Source of the DNA: Lampris incognitus
Lineage: Eukaryota; Chordata; Actinopteri; Lampriformes; Lampridae
Assembly: GCF_029633865.1 (NCBI RefSeq)
Contig: NC_079222.1
Coordinates: 31,935,813-31,999,812, forward strand
Reading direction: 5' to 3'
Length of the DNA: 64,000 nt
In this document: piece by piece, positions 52,331-63,079 of the stretch
How the letters are laid out: each line of letters begins with the position of its first letter
How positions within the stretch are numbered: the stretch's first letter is position 1
Translations under genes and position numbers: made by a program
Notes under the pieces: generated by a model
Told to the model about the DNA's origin: nothing
Seen by the model: only the letters and a program-made list of their open reading frames with translations
Databases searched by the model: none

Positions 52331-52806
52331 GCAAGGCACAAGGATTATCAAGACCTATGCATTCCTGGATCAAAGAAGCACAGCGACTTTATGCACTGAA
52401 GACTACTTAGCAAATAAGTTGAACATCCAAGGCAGAAAGAGAGAGTTCCTTCTTCGCGCTATGGCACAAGAGCGGAAAGTGAAGAGTTATGTTCTTTCAG
52501 ATTTGGAGGTTTGCGGCTTAGACAAACAAAACTATATTAAGCTGCCAAATGTGTATACTCAACCAGACGTACCTGTAAAGAAAGTCAATAATACCACAGA
52601 GGAAAAATTTGGTGAAGTGGTCTTACCTGAATGGAGTCCATCTCCCACAACTAGAGTCAGACATTGGCCTGCTCATCGGTGCCAACACTTACAAAGCCAT
52701 GGAGCTGTGGGAGATCATTAACAGCCAGGGAGACGGACCATATGCTATAAATACAGTTTTTGGTTGGGTTATTAATGGCCCAATTAGTAGAGGGGGAGAG
52801 AGGTGA
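52242..52806 (+). pseudogene. BEL/Pao protease region
   Basis: The plus frame contains IVPVQIKHKQGTRIIKTYAF, LDQRSTATLCTEDYLANKLN (the active-site region; usual LD.GS(T/N), here DQRS), QGRKREFLLRAMAQERKVKS and LEVCGLDKQNYIKLPNVYTQ. A shift near 52,640 moves to the frame 52,609-52,806: HLPQLESDIGLLIGANTYKA then MELWEIINSQGDGPYAINTV and FGWVINGP, the standard protease-RT linker of BEL/Pao. The change of Gly to Arg in the active-site triplet would inactivate it. 159 codons are open. Confidence 0.88.
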
Positions 52807-53957
52807 TCAGATGACACCGCAAGACAGAGCTTCTTGGTCAACCGCATCTCTGTGATGAAGATCGAAGAAATGTTGATTCAGCACTACAATGCTGATTTTC
52901 CACAGCACAGCTGTGATGATAGATGAGAACTATTTCAACAGGATAAGCAGTTCGTGCATGCTGTAACAACATCAGCACAGTTAATTGATTATCATTACTA
53001 CCTTAAGCTGCCTCTGAAGGATGACAAGATGAAGATGCCATACAACCATGGTATAGATGAACAAAGGCTTAACACTTTGAAGAGAGGACGTTCATTAGGA
53101 ATCCAGATTTCATTGAGTACAAAGGATTCATGAACAACTTATTGGAGAAAGGTTGTGCCATTAGAGTACCAGAAGAGCAACTGAGTCGCAGTGATGGTAG
53201 GGTATGGTTCATCCCACACCATGGAGTATACCACCAGAAAAAGAGAAAACTAAGAGTTGTTTTTGACTGTGCGGCGACTTACCAAGGAATTTCGTTGAAT
53301 GAACAGTTGCTACAATGACCCGATCTTACGAAAACCCTTATTGGAGCATTGCTGAGATTTAGAGAACAGCCAATTGCGGTGAAGGCTGATACTGAGTCCA
53401 TATTCTACCAGGTGCGGGTTCCAGACATGGATGCTGATCTGTTGTGCTTTCTTTGGTGGCCAGGTGGTCATCTGTTCGGAGCTACGTCATCCCCTAGTTA
53501 TGCTTTGTATGCACTTAGAAGAGCAGCAGAAGATGCAGCAATAAAGACTACACAAGAATCCACTGAGACAGTCCTCCAAAACCTCGATGTAGACGACTGT
53601 TTGAAATCAGTAACTACAGAAGATTTAGCCGTTGATCTTGTGAGGGAACTGATGACTTTGTGTACCAGTGGGGGTTTCCATCTAACAAAATGGGTGAGCA
53701 GCAGTAGAGCCCTGCTGTACTCCACCCCCGAGAAGGAACCAGCAGCAGAAGCTAAAGATCTGGACTTGCAGTATAATGAATTACCTGTGGAGCGGACATT
53801 AGGCGTGCAGTGGTGCACAAGTTTTGACAGCTTCAGGTTCAAGATTCAACTGCCAGGTAAGCCATGTACAAGAAGAGGCATCCTGTATGTTGTCAGTTCT
53901 GTGTACAACCCGCTGGTTTTTTTTGGGTTTTTTGGCACCACTTCTTTTACCTGTTGA
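52807..53957 (+). pseudogene. BEL/Pao reverse transcriptase
   Basis: After NRISVMKIEEMLIQHYNADF (52,838-52,900) and KLPLKDDKMKMPYNHG, the frame 53,130-53,318 reads LEKGCAIRVPEEQL, VWFIPHHGVYHQKKRKLRVV and FDCAATYQGISLNEQLLQ, then a stop. The frame 53,349-53,957 (202 codons) continues IAVKADTESIFYQVRVP (motif A), LLCFLWWPGG and TSSPSYALYALRRAAEDAA (motif B), and LQNLDVDDCLKSV (catalytic VDDCLKS; the two Asp residues are intact). HLTKWVSSS and RTLGVQWCTSFDSFRFKIQL close it. Several stops, so not translatable as one protein. Confidence 0.92.
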
Positions 53958-54917
53958 GCTCATTCTGAGAGATCTCTGCAAGGACAAAAAAGGGTCATAT
54001 GAAGAAATTCCAGAGAAGCAAAGCCAGACATGGCAGAAGTGGTTAGCAGACCTTGTCAAGCTCTCAGAACTCAGTGTAAGCAGATGTATCAAATCCGCCT
54101 CATTTGGGCCTACAAAAGCAGCACAAAGTCATATTTTTTCAGACACCAGTCAAGATAGATATGGCATTGTGTCTTATCTATTTGTGATGAATGAGCAAGG
54201 TGAAAAACACGTTTCCCTTTTGATGGGAAAGTCAAGAGTGGCACCACTGAAACAAATTACTGTTCCCAGAATGGAGTTGACAGCGGCAGTGGCTGCAGTC
54301 AAGAAAGATCTTCAGGTTCCCCTGTTGGAATCGGTCTTCTGGACAGATGATATGATGGTGTTAAAGTACATTGAAAATGATGCCCTCCGTTTCAAAACGT
54401 TTGTGGCAAACCGAGTCTCATTTGTTAGAGAAGTTACCATACCTTCTCAATGGAAGTATGTCAACACCTCAGAGAACCCAGCTGATCAGGCCTCGAGAGG
54501 GTTAAAGATTGAGAACTTAATGAAGAGTAAGAGCTGTTACAAGGACCTAATTTCTTGTTGGAAGAGAGTGAGTGGCAAGAACGACCTCAACAGTCTAACC
54601 ATTTCACAGAACGTGATGCTGAGGTTGAAGACATCAGCTGCAGTGTTATGCACAAATCCAGTAAGGAGCACAGACGTAAGTCAGCTTGAAGAGTATTACT
54701 CCAGTTGACATTGACTGAAGAAAGCAACTGCAGGGATTTTTATACCTGAGAGAGACCTTGCGGCACCTGAGTGAAAAGAAAAAAGGGTTTGAGCTGACCA
54801 TAAAATAAACTGAAAATGATTCAGAAAAAAGTCAAATCAGTTGTCCTACAGCAAATGTTCATGTGCAAGAAGAAACTAAGAAAAATAATGCTCGCTGTTG
54901 AGGATTTATCAAAAGCT
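53824..54917 (+). pseudogene. BEL/Pao RNase H and start of integrase
   Basis: The frame open to 54,708 (294 codons) contains GILYVVSSVYNPL-like sequence, LILRDLCKDKKGSYEEIPEK and WQKWLADLVKLSELSVSRCI, then SHIFSDTSQDRYGIVSYL (RNase H, F.DAS region; Asp kept), VAPLKQITVPRMELTAAVAA and VFWTDDMMVLKYIENDA. IPSQWKYVNTSENPADQASR ends the connection. This long open stretch is the best preserved part of the element. After 54,708 shifted frames give LRKIMLAVEDLSKA up to the insertion at 54,918. Confidence 0.9.
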
Positions 54918-55873
54918 GGCTGCGTTTACATGCACAGTTGAGCTACGGTTATAGCTCGATTAGGCCATGTAATTGGACTACTGTCGTTGTCCCAGTATAC
55001 AAGAACCGGGGGAGAATCGATTTATTGGCGGAAGTATGTCCAACCCCAGTACGGTAGGTGGTGATATGCCCCCTTTCAATTGGTTTCCATGGGACCTTCT
55101 TCCGGTTTACCTATTGCTTCACATACCAAATAAGCAACAAACTAGTTAGCAAGCGGGTTTCATGTTGAGCGGTGAAAACATGGACAACTTCACAGCGCTG
55201 TACATTTCATACATACTCGACGCTTTACTTTTGATACAAATGAGCTGCATGCTATCCCTGGTGCTTATGGTGATGTCCGAAGGCAAAAGACAACGCCGTA
55301 TGCTCCTGGAGTGTTCCTACCACGCGACTTCTGCTATGCTCCACTTTGTGCCCGCTTTACTACCACAGGCTTCTCGTACATGTTAGATACGGATCAGAAG
55401 CAAAGACTGGTGGGAGAGGGTAGTTTTGAAAGAATTTTCCAATGGCGAGTGGAGGGAGACGTGTCGGATGACGCGCAGGTCTTCGATAAATTATACTTAT
55501 TAATGGAGTGAGTTTTGAGCCCCTTAGGATGTGACTGCGAGCACCAATACCATTGCAGATGAGGGTAGCTATTGCTCTGTACAAACTTGTTGATACTGTT
55601 GATACTACGCTGTTCGACTTCCGGGTGAAAGACCGCCGCAGAAACTAGGGATCATGCGCAAAACGCCTAGGCCAGTTCAGCACCAATTGAGCGTATACAT
55701 GCCAGAGTAAATCAATCCCCAACCGCATTATCTGGATGTGTTAGTTCGACTTCGAGAAATTCGATGTAGTACGATTTCAGACGGACTAACACGTTTACAT
55801 ATATTTTAAAAGTCCAGTTTTAGTCAGACTAACACAATAAATCGACTTTTTCTAACATCTTGTAAATGTAGTT
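54918..55873. mobile_element. Insertion (~0.96 kb) with imperfect TIRs in the BEL/Pao element
   Basis: Starts GGCTGCGTTTACATGCACAG and ends ATCTTGTAAATGTAGTT. The ends are imperfectly inverted (CTGCGTTTACATG against CTACATTTACAAG, 10 of 13). GCT (or GCTG) is on both sides (54,915-54,917 and 55,874-55,876), and removing the insert joins the BEL codons for LSKA and AERELIRL. Internal open stretches at 55,162-55,386 (74 codons) and 55,311-55,511 (66 codons, ERIFQWRVEGDVSDDAQVFD) have no recognised domain. Probably a small DNA transposon; the family is uncertain (a 3-bp duplication would fit PIF/Harbinger). Confidence 0.65.
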
Positions 55874-56157
55874 GCTGAAAGGGAACTGATTAGACTGACA
55901 AGCATACGCAGAAGAAATTAAAACCTTGAAGCAAGGAAGCACTCGTGAGAAGGAACAGTTCTATTTGCAAACTGGATCCATACTTACAAGATGGTGTATT
56001 GAGGGTAGGGGGACGCATGAGTATCTACTGGTATAAGAGCCGTTACAGTTCAAAACTACCATCATCCCTGTTTTTGACAATAACTTCAGAGCTCAGTTTA
56101 ACATGGCAGCCTATGGGAGTTTTGGTTAACACGCTCTGCTTGGAGGTGAGTTATTAA
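55874..56157 (+). pseudogene. BEL/Pao integrase N-terminus, fragment
   Basis: Frames: ERELIRLTSIRRRN at 55,877, then from 55,945 SSICKLDPYLQDGVLRVGGR, a hallmark of the integrase N-terminus (L.P.L.DG.LRVGGR). IIPVF and QFNMAAYGSFG-like words follow in a shifted frame. The rest of integrase and the 3' LTR are missing; the sequence becomes unrecognisable after about 56,160. Confidence 0.85.
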
Positions 56158-56428
56158 AAAACTGTTAGTCATGCCACAATACGAGTCACACTAAGTGGGA
56201 GAGGATAAGTGTCTCTACTGTTTGATATATAAATTGCCCTTGACGGTTGGAAATTGTGGGAATTAAGAGATTAAAAAAGTTTTTTTTTGGGAAAATGTTT
56301 AGGGATGGCAGAGAGGGTCGTGACACACTTAAGCACAGAAAATTACACCCAATACACACCCATTATAAACTCTGAAACGCTCTAAAAGAAGCATAAAAGT
56401 TAAACTGAGATTTCGCAAAAAACATACT
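56158..56428. other. Unassigned sequence
   Basis: AT-rich, no recognised domain or repeat; possibly degraded BEL/Pao 3' sequence. Confidence 0.35.
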
Positions 56429-56442
56429 AGATATCCAAATAT

Positions 56443-56560
56443 CCATCCATTGTCCAAACCGCTTATCCTGCTTTCAGGGTCGTGGGGATGCTGGAGCCTA
56501 TCCCAGCAGTCATTGGGCGGCAGGCGGGGAGACACCCTGGACAGGCCGCCAGGCCATCAC
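56443..56560 (+). repeat. Short dispersed teleost repeat with target duplication
   Basis: CCATCCATTGTCCAAACCGC, TTATCCTGCTTTCAGGGTCG, TGGGGATGCTGGAGCCTATC, then CAGGCCGCCAGGCCATCAC. I recall this as a very common fish repeat. AGATATCCAAATAT (56,429-56,442) and AGATATCTAAATAT (56,561-56,574) flank it. Confidence 0.8.
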
Positions 56561-56574
56561 AGATATCTAAATAT

Positions 56575-57239
56575 CGATCTAGCTAAAGAAAAATGTCTGC
56601 GGTCTTGTGACCCATTTGAAGTTTCAACAATGTGTCTATGTTAAACTATGACAAAGTAATGTACCTCCAAAGAGAGATGGGTAACTTCCTATTTTTTTTA
56701 TGGGCAAGTTTTCAGAGTTTTTATTTTGCTATTTTCATTGCCATGATTACTCGAATCGCGAAGAAAAGTCATAGCACACCATTTCCGATCGATCCACACA
56801 TTTTGATGTATAATTTACAGGGATTTCCTTAAAGCTGTGGGACTAGTTCCACTCCAAAAGTACTGAAGAATAAATTTTGTCTGTTTTTCACAGCAGGCAA
56901 ATAATAATAATAGTGGGGGGAAAAAGAATTCTGCTGTTCTCAATTTTTTCTTCAAGTGCTTAATCTTTAATATTTTGGTTTGGGTATTAAATTTGTCGGT
57001 TTTCTGTCTTTCACTCAAAATCTTCTTGTGTTCCCACTTGAGGTCTTGGTCTGCAGGTACTTTGTTTCTTCAACAAGCATAACGGAGCAGCCATAACAAC
57101 AGATTAACAGCAGAGGCTGGATGGATGATTTTGGAGGAATTCAGCATTAGGTTTGCATTCCAGTCAAATCTGCAGCCAAAATATACTGGGGGAAGACTCT
57201 CAGAGCACATTTTTGAAGGCCATAGAGGGTGAAGGGGCC
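56575..57239. other. Unassigned AT-rich sequence
   Basis: Nothing recognisable. TTTTTTT and AATAATAATA tracts. Confidence 0.4.
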
Positions 57240-57530
57240 TAAAATAAGAGGTGGTGTGTGTCTGTGTGTCTCTCACTTTGTGTATCTCAAAAAGTCTGTG
57301 TGCACATGAGTGTTTTCAAGTGAGCATTTCCATGAGCTCCAGTCTCTCTTACACTCACCCTGTGTGGGCTCCACCATACCTGTCCTCCACTACCCCCCAG
57401 CCCAAACTCCCTCCCTCCCTCCTTCCTTCCCAGGGCAAGTTTTCCTGTTCTCCTCTGCCTCCCTCCCTGCAAAGGCCTCTTTCTGTTTTGTCTCGGATTT
57501 CCCCAGGAAAGGGCAATGCAGTGGTCACAG
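57240..57530. repeat. GT-rich then pyrimidine-rich low-complexity sequence
   Basis: GGTGTGTGTCTGTGTGTCTC at 57,255; CCCTCCCTCCCTCCTTCCTT near 57,409 and CCTCCCTCCCTG at 57,459. The predicted small proteins here are by-products of this composition. Confidence 0.8.
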
Positions 57531-59394
57531 TGTAAAAAATACGGCCTTCCTGATGCACAGCCTGGGAAAGCAGACCAAAAGGCTTTTCTCTTTTCCTTCC
57601 CTCTGCTTCACTCAACGATCAAGTATAATGTTTTTAATTCAGCCTGACAAGTTTTATTGTGGAATATTAATGTTAGGACTGTCATTTTTCAGTTTCAGAT
57701 GAATAATTTGATTTGCTGCAACTGTTTAAGCGCAGCCTCTCTGAACAGAGCGAGTTCCCAAAAGTTAAGGGGGGATGTGGCCCAGAGTTCACGGGGCTCT
57801 TTGCGGATGCCTAGCTAGCATGCTCACTTGCACAATGTTGCTAGACAACTGTTTGAAAACAGACCAACTGGCAGAATGATGACAATTCATTGAGCGTCCA
57901 ATAAAACCGGGGTTATGATGATGCTATTCGTTACAGGAAGCAGATTGGTTCTCTGAAATTGTTTAATTATGTTGATAAACAGGGCAGGGTTGCACGAGTC
58001 ATTAATAAATCTGTCACTAAGTTTGTGTGAAAAGTCCATACTATGGTATTAGTATTAAATAGTAATTTGTAAACTAATGATTTACTTATTGTAAGGAATT
58101 GTCATAGCTAGTAAAGTCTTAGTAATGTTTACATTTGTTACTAGGCAGATAACCCAGCAGCCAGCCAGTCAAAAACTATTGACACAAATGATATGGAACT
58201 GCACACCTGCTTCACAAGCCGATGTCAGACAAACATGTTCACGTTATCAAAATCAAGGAGATGAAGCCTTGTGATGTGTAAAAGGTGCAGATGAGCATCT
58301 TCCCAATTCTCAAATAACAACTGCAGACGGTCTGAGCTGGCCGTTGTTATCCGTGCTGTAGTTTAAGTTTGGTCTATTGGTGTTATTGCTGTTATATGTT
58401 TAAAGTGTTACAGTTCTCTGGTAGCCAACTGTGATGACTCCTAGTTGGTATATATAAGAAGTTAGTAACAACTAAGTTGCTAACACTTGCAGTAACGTCA
58501 AATTAAAAAACCTGTTAAGAAAAAATACAATGACTGGACAACATGATTTTGATTGGACTGGATGTTTAATATTTTATTTCAACTTTCCAGGTGCCTGGCT
58601 TGCTATCCATCTCAGCCATTTGCTCTCCTTCAGACTGTCTACCTCTTAATTTTGCTGTCCAGGATTTTTTTTTTCAATATCTCTGCCAAATTCAACTTTC
58701 TACTCAGGCTTTGTATTCCTCTCTCAGTATCCTCCACTTTTCTCCCTACATTTGATTTGCATTTCTTCTATTTATCTAGCACTGCTCCCTCTTAGAGTCA
58801 TTACTCATTTATTTGGCCTTGGCCCTCTTTTTCATGGTTTTATCTAATCTTTCTTACATTTTCCCCACTCAGTCTCACTCCCTCTTCTGTTTCTGACAGA
58901 CAGCATTAGTGACAATGATGGTACAACCCTGCTGCCTCTGATATAGAGGCATTCGTTCTTCACTTCCCTGAGGGAGGAGAGCAGGGGGATGCATGGGGGG
59001 ACAAGGTTGAGAATGGAAAAGAGAGGATGAAAATAAGGAGAGAAAATTAGAGATGTGTTTTCAATATAGGGTTACCAAATAGAAAAGTCCAAAGAAAACC
59101 CCGTCAGTAATGCATGCAGCGCAAATCTAACTGCTCAACTCTTTCGTATATTTTCTTTTTGCTTGAGCACTTTTTTAAAACACATTTAAAGCCGTTAGTG
59201 GTGTGCGTTTACCCAGGCTTTGTCAACGTTAGAGGATTAATTGTGCCTATAAAGCCTCCTGAGATGACAATCTCGAAACAGAAATAAATACACAATGCTG
59301 CAGACAGTCTCTAACCAAAAGGCTCCAGAAAACAATCTCAACAGCTTTTGGTACAGCTGCTGAGCAACTGATGATTGATATTGAATATCAGTAC
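57531..59394. other. Unassigned, intron- or intergenic-like sequence
   Basis: No recognised domain. A T/C-rich stretch 58,590-58,900 and a purine-rich one 58,965-59,050. CATATTGTACAAT-like AT sequence around 58,080-58,140. No repeat landmarks of other regions. Confidence 0.4.
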
Positions 59395-59450
59395 TGTGGG
59401 CAAATGCATGCGTGCATGCATGCATGCATGCACGCATGCATTTGCCCACA
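59395..59450. repeat. Perfect 56-bp palindrome built on a (TGCA)n core
   Basis: The left half is TGTGGGCAAATGCATGCGTG then CATGCATG; the right half is its exact reverse complement, ending CATTTGCCCACA. There is no spacer, so the centre is between 59,422 and 59,423. The next flanking bases do not pair. Confidence 0.98.
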
Positions 59451-60376
59451 CATTTCAGAGAAACCTGTGGGAACAGCAGCCTGAGAAGGGGCAAAATGCC
59501 AGCTGGCCCCGAGACTTGATTTTGAGGCTAAGGATGTTTTTTTAGCTGTCAAGTCTCTAGACTGTTTCTCTCTCTGCAAGCCCCGGAGGAGGCGGGTTTT
59601 GGCACTTAGCGGTGCTCTTGGCAACAGCGCTTTTTCAGGTGGGGATATTCGATTGCTGTTGGTCGAGGGGATGTGAGTGGGGGTTGGGCCCTAAGAAACT
59701 AGGCAACAAAGTGAACTGCAGTGAATTTTCTACTGTCTTCTAGCCCCACCTAACGGTACAAAAATGCACTACACATTCTTTGCTTGATTTTCATTCATTT
59801 ACTCCAGATCCAGCGGATCTTTAAGTGTCGCTCACCTCCGACAGCTCGCTATCAACCACATGGGTTTCACTTAGGGACCGTCAATAAATTACTGTTTGAC
59901 ACAAAACATTGTTATTTTCATTACCTTGCCCGTATTAGTGAAAAATATAAGTAAATTTACCAAATCTTTCTCGTGTGCGCACATTTTTTATTGCTAATGT
60001 GTAACTAATTTATTTAACATTAAATATGTGAATCAAAAAAATATTTTTGTTTTTTTCATTAGCGTCCATGTCGTTGACCCAGGGTCTCCAAATCAATGCT
60101 GAAATGTATTACTACACTGGAAAAATAAGACACATCTCTTTTTATTTGATTTTGGTGCTTCTGTTATAAATTATTTTTGTGGAAATTTTTTTTCCAATAG
60201 CTTCCATATCATGTGACCCAGGGACTCCCAATCAATACCAGATATTATCACTACATTGGACAAATAAGACACACCTCTTGTTATTGGATGTTGGTGTTAT
60301 TGTGTAACAAACATAGCAAGGAACAGGTGAGAAGAAGCAAACATAGCAAAGTGACTGTAGCAAACTGAACAAAATG
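59451..60376. other. Unassigned sequence with a loose direct repeat
   Basis: Two similar stretches, GTTGACCCAGGGTCTCCAAA (60,073) and TGTGACCCAGGGACTCCCAA (60,213), each followed by TCAATRC..A, about 18 bases and ACA(C/T)TGGA, then AATAAGACACA(T/C)CTCTT (60,125 and 60,265). A local duplication of about 140 bp. No recognised gene. Confidence 0.5.
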
Positions 60377-60783
60377 TTTTTTACTTTTTTTTTTTTCCTC
60401 CCGCTTTCTCCCCAGATGTATCTGGCCAATCACCCGACTCTTCCGAGCCGTCCTGGTCGCTGCTCCACCTCCTCTGCCACATGCCTCCGATACATGTGGA
60501 GTTGCTAGCTGCTTCTTTTCACCTGATAGTAAGGAGTTTCATAAGGGGGACGTAGCGTGTGGGTGGATCACACTGTCCCCCCCCCCCCAACAAGCGCCCC
60601 GACTGACCAGAGCAGGCCCTAGTGCAGTGACCAGGACACACCCACATCCGGCTTCCCAACCGCAGACACGGCCAACTGTATCTGTAGGAACACCTGACCA
60701 AGCCGGAGGTAACACGGGGACTCGAACCGGGGATCCCCGTGTTGGTAGGCAGTGGAATAGACCGCCACGTTACCCGGATGCCC
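60377..60783 (-). mobile_element. tRNA-derived SINE, minus-strand copy
   Basis: Minus strand: GTAACGTGGCGGTCTATTCC head with Pol III B box GGTTCGAGTCC (plus 60,718-60,728), then the body shared with 61,312-61,745 (GGAAGCCGGATGTGGGTGTG, CGCTACGTCCCCC, GGTGAAAAGAAGC, GGAGGAGG) and a terminal AAAAAAAAAAG tract at 60,378-60,398. The SINE uses LINE machinery to move; it has no protein. Confidence 0.88.
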
Positions 60784-61311
60784 TATTTTTAGATTTTTGA
60801 GAAGCACAATATAGTTATGTTTGCTTATTGTCAGGGAAAATTACGAAGAAGAAACAAAACTAAATTACAACAACGTGAGGTAGGACTGTAGAACGACTCA
60901 GGTTGACTGAAATCCTGAGGAGGAGAAGTAGGTGGCAGTAATGTACCTGACCTTGAATGTCAATGACATAGAATTTACAAAGAAAAGGGAGGTAGAAGAC
61001 ATTTGAGGAAAAAAAAAACAGGTCATGGAAAAGGAGTTTGTTGTTTAATCTCAAAATGGGGCACTTCAATAAAGGCCAGAGACAGAAAAGTACAGACCTC
61101 TGACAAAAAGCTGGAGGTAGAGATTTAATCAGGTCTTTCATTGTTCATGGTTTTGGTGAGGTGAATATTACACCTGAACAGCGGACCTCAGGTACACTTG
61201 CTGTGTTTAACAGCAACAGCAAAACCTATCTAAAACCTTTGAGAGTCACCTGGTGTGTGAAGACAGACGAGGAGTCGGGACAAGATGTGCTTCATGCACA
61301 TGCTGTCTTTG
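60784..61311. other. Unassigned sequence between SINEs
   Basis: No recognised gene or repeat; a minus-strand open stretch of 93 codons (60,860-61,141) is without motifs. Confidence 0.4.
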
Positions 61312-61745
61312 TAGGGCGTCCAGGTAGCGCGGCGGTCTGTTGCGTTGCCTACCAACATGGGGATCTCCGGTTCAAATCCCTGTGTTACCTCCAGCTTGGT
61401 CGGGCGGCTCTATGGACACAATTGGCTGTTTCTGCGGCTGGGAAGCCGGATGTGAGTATGTGTCCTGGCCGCTGCACTAGCGCCTCCTCTGGTCGGTTGG
61501 GATGCCTGTTCGGGGGGAAGAGGGAATTGGGGGGGTATAGTATGATCCTTCCACGCGCTACGTCCCCCCTGGCGAAACGCCTCACTGTCAGGTGAAAAGA
61601 AGCGGTTGGCGGAGGAGGAGACGTGGTAGTCTGCAGCCCTCCCGAGGTGACGGAGGGGGTGGAGCAGCAACCGGGCGGCTCAGAAGAGTGGGGTAATTGG
61701 CCGGCTACAACTGGGGAGAAAAGAAAACCAAAAAAAAAAAAAAAA
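61312..61745 (+). mobile_element. tRNA-derived SINE, plus-strand copy
   Basis: GGTAGCGCGGCGGTCTG (A-box-like, 61,323) and GGTTCAAATCC (B box, 61,369-61,379), then GGGAAGCCGGATGTGAGTAT, CACTAGCGCCTCCTCTGGTC, CACGCGCTACGTCCCCC, GTCAGGTGAAAAGAAGCGGT, GGGGTAATTGGCCGGCTACA and a poly-A tail (61,730-61,745). Same family as 60,377-60,783, diverged. Confidence 0.9.
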
Positions 61746-61944
61746 CAATGTCTGGAGGGGAACTTTAATGTCTTTCATCCGTTCACTCGCACGGGCCAGG
61801 GTGCTGTGATGCTGGAGCCGTTTACTCGCTCTCCTTTCAGAGCGCCTGGCTCCCCTTTCCCCTGGCTCCCTTCAGCCTTGTGCAGCGGCGGATATGAGCA
61901 ACATGTGCAGCCACCCGGGGCGGCATCTTTTTTCCTTTTTTTTT
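61746..61944. other. Unassigned short stretch
   Basis: No landmarks; GCGCCTGGCTCCCCTTTCCC near 61,840; T-tract at 61,929-61,946. Confidence 0.4.
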
Positions 61945-62094
61945 TATAAGATTATTTATTTGTCATTTTCCTCTGTTAGATAGCGATCGTTGAGAGAAAC
62001 AGGAAAGAACGGCAGGGGAGAGAGAGGGGATGACATGCGGCAAAGGGCCCAGGCCGGATTCGAAACCAGGCTGCTGCGGTAAGGACTCAGCCTT
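61945..62094 (+). repeat. Dispersed repeat with a B-box-like motif, interrupted
   Basis: AAGATTATTTATTTGTCATT, GAGAGAGGGGATGACATGCG, GCAAAGGGCCCAGGCCGGAT, then GGATTCGAAACC and GCTGCGGTAAGGACTCAGCC. I recall a common fish repeat of this type. It continues after the L1 insertion at 63,080 with ATGTGGTACACGCC. Confidence 0.7.
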
Positions 62095-63063
62095 TTTATT
62101 TATTTCTTTTTTACTTTTCCCCCCATTATATAAAGACGCACCAAAGAAAACAAAATAATAACAAAAACAAAGATCTGGATTGCACTGTTTCCACGAAGCT
62201 TCTATATTTCTGTGATGTATTCAGGGCATCATTTATCTAGTTGTTGACCTGTCAGCATCGTCCATTTCTCCCGTTTCTCTTGACGTTGTTCCTCTTGAGT
62301 TCTTATCCTGTAAGTTAACAGCTCCTTGTCATATATTGCCTTCACTGTTTTCAGCCGTTCATCCTGTATCGGTGGTTCTGCTTTGTACCGTCTTTTCGTA
62401 ATGGCCTTTTAACAAGCTGCCAAAAAGATTTTCAGCAAACATGTCTCCTCTTAACACAGTATCTCCTGTCATATTACCAAAGTACAGTAGCATCCATGAC
62501 ATACTAGGTATATGATATGAATATTTTCCCAGAACTGTACAATTTCAGGACAAAGCCAAAATACATGGGAATGGTCTACATTTATTGCCCCACATAGTCT
62601 CTGACATGGTTGTGCTATAGACAAGTATTTACTCTTAATTTTAGATGTGATAAAGAATCTAATAACATTCTTCCAACAATGTTCTCTCCAGGTACGAAAG
62701 GATGTTGTAGACTGTTGTGTTCTCCAAATATGCAACCGTTCATCTTCTGTGATATTCACATCTAGTTGTATTTCTCATTTCAGCTTTACACATGATGTTG
62801 TTCCTCCTTTTCTAGATGGATGTGGTGAGGGAGGACATGCAGGTGGCTGGTGTGACAGAGGAAGATGAGTAAGACAGGAAGAGATGGGAACGGATGATCC
62901 GCTGTGGTGGCCCCTAACGGGAGCAGCCAAAAGTAGTAGTAGTAATAGTTGTTGTTGTTGTGTTTCCTCTTCTCTCCATTAGGTGCTGATACAACATAGA
63001 TATTTTTCTAAATATCATTGAATTGTACACACTAATTATGGTTGTAATTATTCCATTGTAATA
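62095..63063 (-). mobile_element. 5'-truncated L1/Tx1-type LINE 3' end with 16-bp target duplication
   Basis: GTAAGGACTCAGCCTT is found at 62,079-62,094 and 63,064-63,079. The minus-strand frame 62,759-62,469 reads HIWRTQQSTTSFRTWREHCW, KNVIRFFITSKIKSKYLSIA and DHSHVFWLCPEIVQFWENI, the L1 ORF2 C-terminal domain (C..C...H...C region: CQRLCGAINVDHSHVFWLC). The minus-strand 3' end runs into A-rich sequence at 62,095-62,115 (plus TTTTTATTTATTTCTTTTTT). It was itself interrupted by an RTE-type end at 62,814-62,961. Confidence 0.88.
62814..62961 (+). mobile_element. RTE-type LINE 3' tip
   Basis: ATGGATGTGGTGAGGGAGGA, CATGCAGGTGGCTGGTGTGA, GATCCGCTGTGGTGGCCCCT, AACGGGAGCAGCCAAAAGTA, then (TAG)n and (TTG)n. 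This matches 45,830-45,951 over its length; only about 150 bp were inserted. Confidence 0.88.
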
Positions 63064-63079
63064 GTAAGGACTCAGCCTT

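Noticed and set aside
57310..57702. 130-codon plus-strand open stretch rich in Pro/Ser
   Set aside because: It runs through a pyrimidine-rich low-complexity tract and lacks any domain.
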